From contig NZ_CABFVA020000072.1 of assembly GCF_902143375.2 (NCBI RefSeq), forward strand, positions 1 to 35,451: a stretch of DNA of 35,451 bases, written 5' to 3'. This DNA comes from Methylacidimicrobium tartarophylax. GTDB taxonomy: Bacteria; Verrucomicrobiota; Verrucomicrobiia; Methylacidiphilales; Methylacidiphilaceae. Each line of letters begins with the position of its first letter. Position 1 is the stretch's first letter. A program made the translations under genes and the position numbers. Positions 22,745-31,720 of this stretch are shown here, piece by piece. Under the pieces are notes generated by a model, which searched no databases, had not been told where the DNA came from, and worked only from the letters and a program-made list of their open reading frames with translations.

Positions 22745-23478
22745 GCCTAGCGAAGATCTTTAAGTTCCTTTTTGCGCTATCCGCCTTGCCACTGATCGCG
22801 GCGGAGCTTCTTCTCCTCAAGGAACTGGTTGAAAGCTATCTGCACGAGCGCACCTGGCTCACGATGCCGGCAGCGAGCTTCGGCGGAGGCCTGCTGCTCT
22901 GGTCCCTGGTCTGTTTTGCCTGGAAGGTCCCGCAACGCCCGTACATCTTCGCCCATGAATTGACCCATGCCCTGGCGGTTTATCTCCATGGAGGGAAGGT
23001 CTCCCGTTTCCGGGTCGGCAGCCGCAGCGGCAGTGTCCGCTGCGACCGGTCCAACCTCTGGATCGTCCTCTCCCCCTATTTCATCCCGTTCTATATGCTG
23101 CTCTGGCTTGGTCTGTGGACCATCGTTGACTTTTACTGGCCGATTCGTTCCTATCAATGGCTCCTCTACGCAGGAACAGGATTTACATGGGGATTTCATC
23201 TCTTCTTTACCGTGGAAGCCGTTCATCGCGAACAGCCCGATCTCCACGTGGGAGGTTGGTTCTTTTCCCTCGTCGTGATCGCAGGGCTCAATCTACTCAT
23301 CCTGGCGTCGTTGCTCGGTTTTCTCTCGCCCTTTTGGCCCGTTTCCCGCTTCCTTTCCCGCTTTGGGGACGATCTCTTTTTTTGCTACCGGCTTTCTGGA
23401 GATGGTTTCGCGGCTCTTGCCTCCTGGATCGGCTCTGCTCGTCCTGAGTTGGACCGTTTGCGAGCCGATCGCCCATGA
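22738..23478 (+). CDS. M50-like membrane metalloprotease homologue
   Basis: This 246-residue polytopic protein has an N-terminal membrane helix (residues 7-28), a second near 47-62, then the zinc motif FAHELTHALAVYLHGGKVSR, an HExxH (His73-Glu-Leu-Thr-His77) embedded as in M50-type proteins. Further helices follow around 110-130, 140-155 and 172-195. The second-motif aspartate typical of site-2 proteases is not obvious, so activity is uncertain. It may be a conserved Verrucomicrobial membrane protein. The GTG start is the only sensible one before the first helix but overlaps the rpsT promoter and lacks a ribosome site. argS follows 52 bases downstream. Confidence 0.7.
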   Translation: MSSLAKIFKFLFALSALPLIAAELLLLKELVESYLHERTWLTMPAASFGGGLLLWSLVCFAWKVPQRPYIFAHELTHALAVYLHGGKVSRFRVGSRSGSVRCDRSNLWIVLSPYFIPFYMLLWLGLWTIVDFYWPIRSYQWLLYAGTGFTWGFHLFFTVEAVHREQPDLHVGGWFFSLVVIAGLNLLILASLLGFLSPFWPVSRFLSRFGDDLFFCYRLSGDGFAALASWIGSARPELDRLRADRP

Positions 23479-23530
23479 TTCTCTATTCATGTAAAATGTT
23501 AAGGTCAGGAGTCCGCCCGAGCCCTTTCCC

Positions 23531-25243
23531 ATGCAATTCCCCGCAGAGTTTTTACGAGAGAAGCTGATTTGCGCCCTCGCAGGCCGCTTTGAGCCGCCGC
23601 TACCCGAGCCGCTCCTGGAGCCTTGTGCCGATCCCCGCTTCGGCGATCTCCAAAGCAGCGCCGCCCTGGTGCTGGGCAGGCGCTATTCTCTGGATCCGCG
23701 CGCACTCGCCGGCGAAATGGCTGCCTCGGTGGGAGAGACCGACTGGTCGCTGCCACCGGAGGTCGCCGGCCCCGGGTTCCTGAATTTTCGTCTGAAGTCC
23801 GAGCGGTGCGTGGGTGCCTTCCTCTCCCTCGCCGGGGATCCTCGGCTCGGAATCGAGAGGACGAAGGAGCCGCAGACGGTCGTGGTGGACTACTCCAGTC
23901 CCAACATCGCCAAGGAGATGCACGTCGGCCATCTGCGGAGCACGATCCTGGGGGAGTCTCTCGCACGAGTCTACCGCTTTTTCGGCCACCGGGTGGTCAC
24001 CGTCAATCACTTGGGCGACTGGGGCACCCAGTTCGGCATGGTGCTCCTCGGCTTCAAGCGAAGGAGAGAGGAAACCCGCCTGGAAGACCGCCCCCTCGAA
24101 TATCTCGAAGAGCTCTATCAGCGGATTCAAACCGCAGCGAAGGAAGATCCGGGAATTCGCCAAGAAGCGAAGGCCGAGCTCTGGAAGCTCCAGAACGGCG
24201 ACGCGGAAAACCTCGCCCTTTGGCATCGCTTCGTCGAAGCGTCGAAAGTGGAGCTCACTCGAATCTATGAGGAACTCGGGGTCCATTTCGAGTTTACGCT
24301 AGGGGAAAGCGCCTATCGCGAGGAGCTTCCCTCGGTCGTGCGCGATCTCCGTGCCGCCGGCATCGCCCAGTCGAGCCAGGGGGCCGTCTGCGTCTTTTTT
24401 CCAGAGGACCCGGAGCTCAAGGACAAGCCCTTCCTAATCCAGAAAAGCGATGGCGCTTATCTCTATGCGACGACAGACCTGGCCGCCCTGCGCTTCCGAG
24501 TCGCAAAGTGGAAGGCCGATCGGATCCTCTACGTCACCGACGGCCGGCAGCAGCTCCATTTCCACCAGCTCGCCGCCACTGCGAAGCGCTGGGGACTCTC
24601 CGTTCGGATCGAGCACGTCTGGTTCGGCTCGATCCTGGGAGAGGATAAAAAACCCCTCAAGACCCGGGAGGGAAGGCCGATCAAGCTGCGAGAGCTCCTC
24701 TCCGAGGCAGAGCGGCGAGCCTATGCCATTATCGCAGCAAAGAGGCCGGATCTGCCCGAGGAGCGCAAGATTCGGATTGCGAGAGCGATCGGCATCGGAG
24801 CGCTCAAGTACGCCGACCTCTCCCAGAACCGCAATCTCGACTACGTCTTTCGATGGGAAAAACTTCTCTCCTTCGAAGGCAATACCGCCCCCTATTTACT
24901 CAATGCCTACGTCCGCATCCGGGCGATCCTGCGCAAAGCCGAGGCTTCCGGCGTCTCCCCAGCCGCCGGCCCTCTCGCCGCTCCTGCCGAGGTGCAGCTG
25001 ACCAAGCTCCTCCTCGATTTCTCCTCCATCCTTGCGCGGGTCCAGAGCGAAAACCGCCCCCACTTTCTCTGCACCTATCTCTACGAGGTAGCCCGCTCCT
25101 TCCATCGCTTCTACGAATCCTGCCCCGTCCTGACCGCACCTCCGCCCATGCAAGCCGCCCGGATTCTGCTCTGCCAGGGGACCGCCGCCACCTTGGGAAC
25201 CGGTCTCGACCTCCTCGGCATCGAGCGGCTGGAAGAGATGTAG
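23531..25243 (+). CDS. argS: Arginyl-tRNA synthetase
   Basis: The 570-residue class I synthetase charges tRNA-Arg with arginine. It has the N-terminal Add-1 domain, the HIGH-type motif in SSPNIAKEMHVGHLRSTILG (residues about 122-141), the NHLGDWGTQFGMVL stretch, the YATTDLAALRFR region, and the DALR anticodon-binding domain ending in GLDLLGIERLEEM, the typical terminal-Met ending. As in many ArgRS the KMSKS loop is altered, here to KKPLKTREGRPIKLREL. It is full length. An AT-rich patch with TAAAAT just upstream may form part of its promoter. Confidence 0.97.
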   Translation: MQFPAEFLREKLICALAGRFEPPLPEPLLEPCADPRFGDLQSSAALVLGRRYSLDPRALAGEMAASVGETDWSLPPEVAGPGFLNFRLKSERCVGAFLSLAGDPRLGIERTKEPQTVVVDYSSPNIAKEMHVGHLRSTILGESLARVYRFFGHRVVTVNHLGDWGTQFGMVLLGFKRRREETRLEDRPLEYLEELYQRIQTAAKEDPGIRQEAKAELWKLQNGDAENLALWHRFVEASKVELTRIYEELGVHFEFTLGESAYREELPSVVRDLRAAGIAQSSQGAVCVFFPEDPELKDKPFLIQKSDGAYLYATTDLAALRFRVAKWKADRILYVTDGRQQLHFHQLAATAKRWGLSVRIEHVWFGSILGEDKKPLKTREGRPIKLRELLSEAERRAYAIIAAKRPDLPEERKIRIARAIGIGALKYADLSQNRNLDYVFRWEKLLSFEGNTAPYLLNAYVRIRAILRKAEASGVSPAAGPLAAPAEVQLTKLLLDFSSILARVQSENRPHFLCTYLYEVARSFHRFYESCPVLTAPPPMQAARILLCQGTAATLGTGLDLLGIERLEEM

Positions 25244-25307
25244 CAGAGTTGCCCCCAAGGAAAACCATTGCCGAGCCCCTGGAGTAACGTCATTCTTTCT
25301 TCCGGGC

Positions 25308-26447
25308 ATGAAACGACAAGCCGCCAAGCAAGAGGAAAATGGTTTCTCTCGCGTGCCGTGCGGCCTCTCGGTCGCCAACTGCCTCGGCTCCGAGCGGATC
25401 CAAAGCTTTTGCAGCATCGCGGGTTGGATGCACGAGATGCTCGACCGGATGCTCGAGGGGATGCTCGTTCTCAACCTCGACCTATCGATCGAAATCGCCA
25501 ACCGTGCGGCGGCGCAGATTTTTGGATATCGTCCGGATGAACTCGTCGGCCAGTCTCTGACCTCCCTCTTGCAGACGCCCGAGCAATTTGCCATTCCCTC
25601 TCTCCATTTTCCCCCTCGCCCGGCGAAAAGCCTCATCTTTGGCACCGGCCGCCACGAGTCGCTTGGACGTAGAAAGAACGGGGAGGTCTTCCCCATCGAG
25701 CTTTCCGTGAGCCAGTCGATCGTCGAAAAGCAGTCCACCCTGACCATCCTGATACGGGATCTGACGGAAAAACGAGTCTTAGAACAGTCTCTCTTCGATG
25801 CGGAAACGCGAGAGCGGCTGCGGATCGGGCAAGACATCCACGATAGCCTTTGCCAGATGCTGATCGGAATCCACTACCAGGCGGAGCTTCTCCAGACGAA
25901 GCTTTCCGCGCGTTCCCTCCCGGAATCCGCTCTTGCCTCCCGGATCGGAGAACTCGTCCGGGAAGCCAGTGACTGCGCGCGCGCCCTGGCGCAGGGACTG
26001 ATGCCGCTGGCGATCTCTCCCGCCCAACTCCCGCAGGCATTGGGAGAACTGGCGCGCAAAACGCGGGAACATTCGCAGACCGCCTGCCGCTTTGCACTGG
26101 TCGGCCAGCCAAGCATTCCCGATTCGGCAACTGCCCTGCAGCTCTATCTGATCGCTCAAGAATCGATCCACAATGCCATTCGTCACGGGAAACCGGACCA
26201 GATCGAAATTCTTTTGGGTGAAGGAGCCGGTTCCCTTTATCTTCGCATAGCGGATGACGGAGGCGGGATGGATGCGAAAGCCGCATCGGGATCCGGCCTT
26301 GGGCTACGATCCATGCGATACCGGGCGAGGATGATCGGAGGGGTGATTGGCTTCGAATCCAAACCTAAGGAAGGAATGATCGTCCTCTGTACGGTCCCTT
26401 CCGGCGCAAGGGCGAAAGAGAAAAAAAAGAGGGATAGAAGGAAATGA
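25308..26447 (+). CDS. Cytoplasmic PAS sensor histidine kinase, NarL/HisKA_3 type
   Basis: The 379-residue kinase has no membrane segment. A PAS domain (about residues 42-155: LNLDLSIEIANRAAAQIFGY, DELVGQSL, GRRKNGEVFPIELSV) is followed by a HisKA_3 dimerisation box ERLRIGQDIHDSLCQMLIGI with phospho-acceptor His178. The ATPase has its N-box in LIAQESIHNAIRHGKP (Asn289) and G-boxes DDGGGMDA (316-323) and GSGLGLRSM (328-336). It should sense an intracellular cue through PAS; no heme or flavin signature could be assigned. Its last codon overlaps the response regulator start (ATGA at 26444-26447), so the pair is translationally coupled. Confidence 0.9.
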   Translation: MKRQAAKQEENGFSRVPCGLSVANCLGSERIQSFCSIAGWMHEMLDRMLEGMLVLNLDLSIEIANRAAAQIFGYRPDELVGQSLTSLLQTPEQFAIPSLHFPPRPAKSLIFGTGRHESLGRRKNGEVFPIELSVSQSIVEKQSTLTILIRDLTEKRVLEQSLFDAETRERLRIGQDIHDSLCQMLIGIHYQAELLQTKLSARSLPESALASRIGELVREASDCARALAQGLMPLAISPAQLPQALGELARKTREHSQTACRFALVGQPSIPDSATALQLYLIAQESIHNAIRHGKPDQIEILLGEGAGSLYLRIADDGGGMDAKAASGSGLGLRSMRYRARMIGGVIGFESKPKEGMIVLCTVPSGARAKEKKKRDRRK

Positions 26448-27130
26448 AGGAAACGAGAGGCAAGACGCCTCAGCCGAAGAAGGTGCTGATCGTGGACGAC
26501 CATGCGCTGGTCAGCGAAGGGATCGCACAGCTGATCGAGGCGAGGAGTGGACTCACGGTCTGCGGAACGGCTGCGAACGCTCACGAAGGATTCGACCTCG
26601 TGGCGAAGACACGACCCGATCTGGTCATCGTCGACCTCTCCCTTCCCGGGAAAAGCGGTCTTGAGCTCATCAAGGACATCCATGCCTCTTATCCCGAGAT
26701 AGCCATCCTGACTCTATCCATGCATGAGGAGTCGATGTACGCGGAACGGGCTCTCCGAGCGGGAGCGCGCGGTTATCTCATGAAGAGCGAAGGAGGCCAG
26801 AGGCTCCTGGAAGGAATTCAGCGGGTGTTGGATGGAGGCATGTTCGTGAGCGAGGCGGTCGCAACGCGCGTCCTCGAGAGATTTTCCGGACGCCGGGCCA
26901 AGCCGACCTTGAATCCGGTGGAATCGCTCAGCGACCGGGAATTCGAAGTCTTCCAGCTGATCGGTCGCGGCCTAGGGACCCGGCACATCGCCGATCAGCT
27001 CCATTTGAGCATCAAGACGGTGGAAGCCTACCGGGGAAGCCTCAAGGAAAAGCTGAAGCTCGCCTCCGGACCGGAACTCGTTCATTACGCGATTTCGTGG
27101 CAACAGTCCCAGGCGGTCGCCAGCGCTTGA
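26444..27130 (+). CDS. NarL/FixJ-family response regulator
   Basis: The 228-residue regulator has a receiver domain (KKVLIVDDHALVSEGIAQLI, phospho-acceptor Asp64 in DLVIVDLSLPGKSG, and the conserved Lys in GYLMKSEGG) and a C-terminal LuxR-type helix-turn-helix (LSDREFEVFQLIGRGLGTRH, then IADQLHLSIKTVEAYRGSLK). It is the partner of the preceding kinase by overlap. A NarL-type protein would bind inverted or heptamer sites, so it is unlikely to be the factor for the CTTAAT direct repeats at 12304 and 15750. The target genes are unknown; the membrane protein gene starting 45 bases downstream is one candidate. Confidence 0.93.
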   Translation: MKETRGKTPQPKKVLIVDDHALVSEGIAQLIEARSGLTVCGTAANAHEGFDLVAKTRPDLVIVDLSLPGKSGLELIKDIHASYPEIAILTLSMHEESMYAERALRAGARGYLMKSEGGQRLLEGIQRVLDGGMFVSEAVATRVLERFSGRRAKPTLNPVESLSDREFEVFQLIGRGLGTRHIADQLHLSIKTVEAYRGSLKEKLKLASGPELVHYAISWQQSQAVASA

Positions 27131-27175
27131 TCCGTCCCCAAGCCATCTTCCGAAGTCGGTTCGCTCCATCGCGCA

Positions 27176-28357
27176 ATGGACCAGGCTAACTGGGTGGTCG
27201 AAAGCGTGCGAGAGGCCGCCCGTTCCCTTGCGGAGGCCTGCTGGATCGCGGTACTCCTCGGGCGTTTCTCGTTCTGGATTCCGATCTACCGGATCTTCGG
27301 CGATCGGTTGCCTCCGAATGCCGCCCTCTCGGCGCAGAGGGCCATTCTCTTCTTCCTGGCCGTGGGGGCCATCCCCGTCTTGGGCTCCCTTTTCCCCGCC
27401 TGGCAAAGAAGCGTCGCCCCGGCGACCTTCGGCGCGTTCCTGGGCGGCCTCTTCGGACTAGGTTTTCTTTGCTCCTTGCCCCTTCGGAAACCGACCATTT
27501 CCTGGCCGGTGGTTCCCTGGTTCCTCTGGGCCCTGCTGGTATTTGTGTTCCTTCTCGATCCTGCCGGAAAGCCGGCCATCCCCCTCGGACCCGAAGCTCC
27601 CCTGCTCTGGACGGCGCTCATGCGGCTCTTTCTCCTTTCCCTCTCCCTATGGCTAGCCACCCTGCTCGCCGAGCTGCTGATCCTGACACCGATCCTGGCG
27701 CAAGCGGGCCGACGCGATCCTTTGATTCTTCTGCTAGGAACAGGCTCTCTGCTCAACAGCATCGCCGTCACTCTCTTTGGACTAAGCGGACTCATTTTGA
27801 CCTGGTTGCTGCTCTTCCACCCCCTGCCTTTCGCCCCCGTCGCTTCCGGCTCGCTGCTCGACCTGATCGGGCTCTCCTCTCTCTTCGCCCTTCTCCTCCG
27901 ATCCTTTCATCAGATCTTGGCCGAGCCGGCGGCCACCGCCGTTCTCATGCGTCCCCGAGCTCGCCGTTCGTCGCCCTCTGCCCAACCCGAAGCCCCGGCC
28001 GCCTGTCGCCTCCCGCTGACCACGCATGCCCTCGAGATGTTCGCGGTCGCCGGGACCCTCGTTGCGGGAAACTTCCTGGCTGCCCGACCGCTCTCCACTG
28101 CTCCTTCGGCAGTGGAATTCCGGTGGAGCGACCTTCTCCTGTTGCCTCTGCTCGCAGTCGTGGCCGCCGGAGGCCATCGGCTCTTTCATTTCAGCCGGCA
28201 ACTCGTTCAAGCGTGCATCGATCTGCCTCGGGCGGAAGACTCCGACCGGGTTCCTCCGGTCCTAGTACAGCTCGGGCTACGCCAATGGCTCTGGGCCGGG
28301 GGAGTCTTTTCTCTGGGTGCCATGGCCATCCTCCTTGTGACGACCCATCTTCATTGA
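27176..28357 (+). CDS. Polytopic membrane protein of unknown function
   Basis: I do not recognise this 393-residue protein. It has about nine hydrophobic segments, among them RAILFFLAVGAIPVLGSLF, FLGGLFGLGFLCSLPL, VVPWFLWALLVFVFLLDP, LFLLSLSLWLATLLAELLIL, SIAVTLFGLSGLILTWLLLF, DLLLLPLLAVVAAGG and WLWAGGVFSLGAMAILLVTT, with an Arg/Pro-rich cytoplasmic-looking loop (about 258-278). There is no nucleotide or metal motif. It lies 45 bases after the response regulator, so it may be in the same transcript. A membrane role in the response controlled by the two-component pair is possible but unproven. Confidence 0.7.
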   Translation: MDQANWVVESVREAARSLAEACWIAVLLGRFSFWIPIYRIFGDRLPPNAALSAQRAILFFLAVGAIPVLGSLFPAWQRSVAPATFGAFLGGLFGLGFLCSLPLRKPTISWPVVPWFLWALLVFVFLLDPAGKPAIPLGPEAPLLWTALMRLFLLSLSLWLATLLAELLILTPILAQAGRRDPLILLLGTGSLLNSIAVTLFGLSGLILTWLLLFHPLPFAPVASGSLLDLIGLSSLFALLLRSFHQILAEPAATAVLMRPRARRSSPSAQPEAPAACRLPLTTHALEMFAVAGTLVAGNFLAARPLSTAPSAVEFRWSDLLLLPLLAVVAAGGHRLFHFSRQLVQACIDLPRAEDSDRVPPVLVQLGLRQWLWAGGVFSLGAMAILLVTTHLH

Positions 28358-28453
28358 AACCGCAAGAGCGCGCCCAATGCCTTTCCTGCTTGCCGCGTCC
28401 GCCGGGATCTGCTTTGCTCTTCCCGTAGGCGTTCGCGCAAGCATCGTCGACCT

Positions 28454-28525
28454 GACCCCATTGTGTAGCGGTTAGCACCCCACCCTTTCACGGTGGTAGC
28501 ACGGGTTCGAATCCCGTTGGGGTCG
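28454..28525 (+). tRNA. tRNA-Glu (anticodon UUC)
   Basis: The 7-base acceptor stem GACCCCA/TGGGGTC closes a full cloverleaf: D-arm with TGTAGCGGTTAGCAC, anticodon stem CCACC/GGTGG with loop CTTTCAC giving anticodon TTC, and T-arm ACGGG-TTCGAAT-CCCGT. The discriminator is G and no CCA is encoded. Two hairpins follow at 28543-28601. Confidence 0.95.
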
Positions 28526-28542
28526 CTTCCCGGACCTTCTCT

Positions 28543-28601
28543 GAAGGCTGCTTGCCAGCCTTCCTTTCTCACAAGCTGCCGCGGACCGCTTGTGAGAAAG
28601 G
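28543..28601. terminator. Two hairpins between tRNA-Glu and gnd
   Basis: An 8-base stem GAAGGCTG/CAGCCTTC (28543-28563) is followed by a 14-base perfect stem CCTTTCTCACAAGC/GCTTGTGAGAAAGG (28564-28577 region and 28588-28601). They lie between the convergent tRNA-Glu and gnd. A T-rich run occurs about 16 bases beyond the second stem on the plus strand, so they may terminate both transcripts, although neither stem has an immediately adjacent U-tract. Confidence 0.5.
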
Positions 28602-29624
28602 CTAGTCTCCGTCCGTCTTTTTTTCTAAGTGGCCGCCAAACTCGTAGCGCATCGCCGAAAGGAGCTTGTCGGCGAACTCGTCCTTTCGACGTGAACTGAA
28701 GCGGGCGTAGAGGGCGGAGCTGATGACCGGAGCCGGCACCCCTAGATCGACGGCCGCTTGCACCGTCCAGCGCCCTTCTCCGGAATCGGAAACCCGACCG
28801 GCGAACTTCTCCAGCTTCGGATCTTCCAGCATCGCTTGCGCGATCAAATCGAGAAGCCAGGAGCGGACTACACTTCCCCGGCGCCAGACCTCAGCGACAT
28901 CAGCCAGATCGAGTTCATATTGGTAATTGGCCGGTTTGCGAAGCGGAGTCGTTTCCGAATCGACCTCTTGCCCCAGCTTTCCGGCATTCGCGTGATGGAG
29001 AATATTCAAGCCTTCGACGTAGGCGGCCATCATGCCGTATTCGATCCCGTTATGGACCATCTTCACCAGATGTCCCGCCCCGTGAGCTCCGCAGTGCAGA
29101 TATCCCTTTTCCGCCGTCCCCGGCTTCTTCTCCCTTCCGGCAATCCGTTCGGCAACCTCCATCCCCGGAGCCAACGCCTCGAAAAGAGGATCGAGTCGTT
29201 CGACGACCTCCTTCTCCCCTCCGATCATCAGACAGTAACCGCATTCCAAGCCCCAGACTCCTCCGCTCGTGCCGACATCCACATAGTGGATCGCTCGGGT
29301 CTTCAATTCCTCGGCCCGACGAATGTCATCGTGGTAGTAGGAATTTCCCCCGTCGATGAGAATGTCCCCGGGTTCCAAATGGGCGGTCATCTCTCCAAGC
29401 ATGGCGTCGACCGCTCCGGCAGGAACCATCAGCCAGATTGCTCGCGGCTTTTGCAGCTTTGCCGCGAGATCGTTAAGGGAGGAAGCTCCGACCGCGCCCT
29501 CCCGGCTCAAGGTTTCCACGAACTTTTGGTTCAGGTCATAGACCACGCATCGGTGCCCCTTCCGCTGCCAACGACGCACCATGTTCGCCCCCATTCTCCC
29601 CAATCCGATGACTCCGATTTCCAT
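28602..29624 (-). CDS. gnd: 6-phosphogluconate dehydrogenase, short decarboxylating type
   Basis: The 340-residue enzyme oxidatively decarboxylates 6-phosphogluconate to ribulose-5-phosphate. The dinucleotide loop is MEIGVIGLGRMGANMVRRWQ (residues 1-20), followed by DGGNSYYHDDIRRAEELK, the substrate-binding VDVGTSGGVWGLECGYCLMI and the catalytic Lys/Asn in LVKMVHNGIEYGMM. The length matches the short GndA/YqeC-like class, which is often NAD-dependent, rather than the roughly 470-residue E. coli type. The ATG at 29624 has AAGGAGG upstream; the longer frame to 30017 is rejected. With zwf it completes the NAD(P)H-forming part of the pathway. Confidence 0.95.
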   Translation of the reverse strand: MEIGVIGLGRMGANMVRRWQRKGHRCVVYDLNQKFVETLSREGAVGASSLNDLAAKLQKPRAIWLMVPAGAVDAMLGEMTAHLEPGDILIDGGNSYYHDDIRRAEELKTRAIHYVDVGTSGGVWGLECGYCLMIGGEKEVVERLDPLFEALAPGMEVAERIAGREKKPGTAEKGYLHCGAHGAGHLVKMVHNGIEYGMMAAYVEGLNILHHANAGKLGQEVDSETTPLRKPANYQYELDLADVAEVWRRGSVVRSWLLDLIAQAMLEDPKLEKFAGRVSDSGEGRWTVQAAVDLGVPAPVISSALYARFSSRRKDEFADKLLSAMRYEFGGHLEKKTDGD

Positions 29625-30038
29625 GATGGTTTCCTCCTTGCGTTTTTCTCTGAAGGACCGCTGACCTTTTGTTTTTTTCGGGATTCCGTTGTTGCCATTT
29701 CCGCGCCGGCGGATGCGAAGAGTCCCATAGCAAGCGGGGGAAAAGGACTCCTTCCGCCCTTCCCGCTCCGTGTGAACGAATCGCCACGTCCCTTCCGCTA
29801 CGACGGAAAGCAGAACCAGCCTAGCTCTCGCCTGACAGCCTTGCAAAGGCAAAAGTCTTATCCTGCCTGTCTCGCCTAGCCCGTCCTTCCTCCCGGAAAA
29901 ATCGTCTTCCGCGGCTGGAATAAAGCCCGTCTCGGAACAAGAGACCTCCGCCATTCGGACGCCAGGGAAACTCGGGAAGACCGTTCGCGCTTGGGAAGCG
30001 ACGTCCGAAGGACGCAATCCAACTGAAACACCGAGGCG
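29625..30038. other. 414-base gap between the DsrE-like gene and gnd
   Basis: Both flanking genes are on the minus strand, so this gap should hold the gnd promoter. TTGCAA with TAGGCT 17 bases later, in the minus-strand direction near 29820-29850, is the best but weak candidate. No conserved RNA or coding sequence is seen; a run of frame here is only an upstream extension of gnd without homology. Confidence 0.45.
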
Positions 30039-30383
30039 CTAAAACGTGAGGACCGTCATGCCTTCGCCGATACACCGTCGAATTTCCACGGCTCCTTTCA
30101 CCAGCCTTGCCGGAAGCATCCGATCCGCTTCGACACCGTAGGCTTCCAGGGAAACCTGACAGGCAGCAACGTCCACCCCCAGTTGGCGCAGATGATCGAG
30201 CGCCTCCGCAATGATCGGGGTCGATTTCTGATTGGCACGCAGCAGTTCGACTCCCGGACCCAATAAGAGGAATTCGATCTTGGTTTCCGGCTGATTCGCC
30301 AAAACTCCCGTCATATGAAGGAGCGAATTCGCCCGCGGGAAGGCCTCCTTCCCCGTTGTTACCACGACCAACACCGCGCTCAT
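30039..30383 (-). CDS. DsrE-family protein
   Basis: This 114-residue protein has the DsrE/DsrF-like fold pattern: VLVVVTTGKEAFPRANSLLH (first strand and helix), IEFLLLGPGVELLRANQ (second strand), HLRQLGVDVAACQVSLEAYG and a C-terminal GAVEIRRCIGEGMTVLTF. Its single conserved-region Cys in VAACQVS corresponds in position to the persulfide-carrying Cys of some family members, suggesting a sulfur-relay role, though many DsrE-like proteins of this kind are uncharacterised. GAGGTAGG precedes its ATG. It lies 47 bases downstream of the Old Yellow Enzyme gene on the same strand. Confidence 0.8.
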   Translation of the reverse strand: MSAVLVVVTTGKEAFPRANSLLHMTGVLANQPETKIEFLLLGPGVELLRANQKSTPIIAEALDHLRQLGVDVAACQVSLEAYGVEADRMLPARLVKGAVEIRRCIGEGMTVLTF

Positions 30384-30430
30384 CGTCCTACCTCAGTCAG
30401 CGGATTCCTTCACCTCGGGCTCCTTAACTC

Positions 30431-31546
30431 CTATGCGCCTGTCGTTTGGAGGCTCGGGTAGTCGGTATACCCCTTCTCCCCGCCTCCATAAAACGTGGAC
30501 GGATCGGGTGCGTTGAGCGGTGCCTGGCGGCGGAAGCGCTCCGGAAGATCCGGGTTGGCGAGAAAGAGCTTGCCGAAGGCGATCGCGTCGGCAACCCCGG
30601 CGGCGATCGCCGCTTCGGCGCGGGTGGCGTCGTAACCTCCGCAGAAGACGAGAACGGGAGCGAAGGCGTGGCGCAAGGAGCGCCTCTCCTCCTCGGTCAG
30701 CGGCGGCCCTCCCGCCCAATCGGGCTCCGCGATGTGCAGATAGGCGATCTTCCGCTTGTCGAGCTCGGCCGCCACGTACAAGGCGGTCTCCCAACTCCCT
30801 TCGACCGTCATGTCGGAAAATACACCCTTAGGAGAGAGCCGGACTCCCACCCTTTCCCGGCCGATCGCTTGGGTGACGGCATCGACGACTTCGAGCAAGA
30901 ATCGCGCCCGGTTCGGGAGAGAGCCCCCATATTCGTCGCGACGCTGGTTGGCCTGCAGGTCGAGAAACTGGTTGAGAAGATAACCGTTGGCGCTATGGAT
31001 TTCGACTAGGTCGAATCCCGCCCGGCGTGCACGGACCGCCGAGTCGGCATATTCTCCGATGATTCGTCGGATCTCCCGCTGCGAAAGCTCCCGCGGCAGA
31101 TCCACGGGAACCTGGGCGGGGGTACCATCGGGCAGAACGACGAAACACTCGGTCTTCTCGGCCCGGACCGCCGAGGGAGCCACCGGCTGCTGCCCTCCTT
31201 CCTGCAAAAGGTGATGGGAGACTCGACCTACGTGCCAGAGCTGAAGTCCCATCCTCCCTCCGGCGGAGTGGACCGCTTCCACGACCCGGCGCCAGCCCGC
31301 TTCCTGGGCATCGGTGTAGATTCCCGGTGTCCAGGCATAACCTTGGCCTTCCCGGCTGATCTGGGTCGCCTCGCTCACAATGAAGCCGGCGGAAGCCCGC
31401 TGGGCGTAATAGCGGGCATTGAGTTCCGTCGGAACATCCCCCGGCTGACCCGCCCGAGACCGCGTCAGCGGTGCCATCCAGATCCGGTTAGGCGTCGTGA
31501 CCGCTCCCACGGTCAACGGTAAAAAAAGATAAGTGAGAGAAGACAT
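30431..31546 (-). CDS. Old Yellow Enzyme family flavoprotein (NemA-like)
   Basis: The 371-residue FMN-dependent TIM-barrel enzyme reduces activated alkenes, N-ethylmaleimide or nitro compounds with NAD(P)H. Family stretches include NRIWMAPLTRSRAGQPGDVP, GLQLWHVGRVSH, the active-site VEIHSANGYLLNQFLDLQAN and RRDEYGGSLPNRARFLLEVV, the FSDM region, and the C-terminal phosphate-binding GVADAIAFGKLFLANPDLPE. In HSANGY the His and Asn needed for substrate anion binding are present. GGAGG precedes the ATG at 31546, so a far longer upstream frame is rejected. It is divergent from an arylamine N-acetyltransferase, an arrangement consistent with detoxification. Confidence 0.93.
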   Translation of the reverse strand: MSSLTYLFLPLTVGAVTTPNRIWMAPLTRSRAGQPGDVPTELNARYYAQRASAGFIVSEATQISREGQGYAWTPGIYTDAQEAGWRRVVEAVHSAGGRMGLQLWHVGRVSHHLLQEGGQQPVAPSAVRAEKTECFVVLPDGTPAQVPVDLPRELSQREIRRIIGEYADSAVRARRAGFDLVEIHSANGYLLNQFLDLQANQRRDEYGGSLPNRARFLLEVVDAVTQAIGRERVGVRLSPKGVFSDMTVEGSWETALYVAAELDKRKIAYLHIAEPDWAGGPPLTEEERRSLRHAFAPVLVFCGGYDATRAEAAIAAGVADAIAFGKLFLANPDLPERFRRQAPLNAPDPSTFYGGGEKGYTDYPSLQTTGA

Positions 31547-31720
31547 TGGCACCTCCAACAGTTCTATGGCTGGATGCCTCGGAACCGAACCATGCCGCGC
31601 TCCGAGGAGAGATCCGCGTCTTGGACAACCAAGCCGCCCTGGCTTTTTGTAGCAGACTTCTCCGGTCCGAGTCGAGCCGAGAGGGGGCACTCGGCAAAAC
31701 AATCTGCTATGCTCTCCCGG

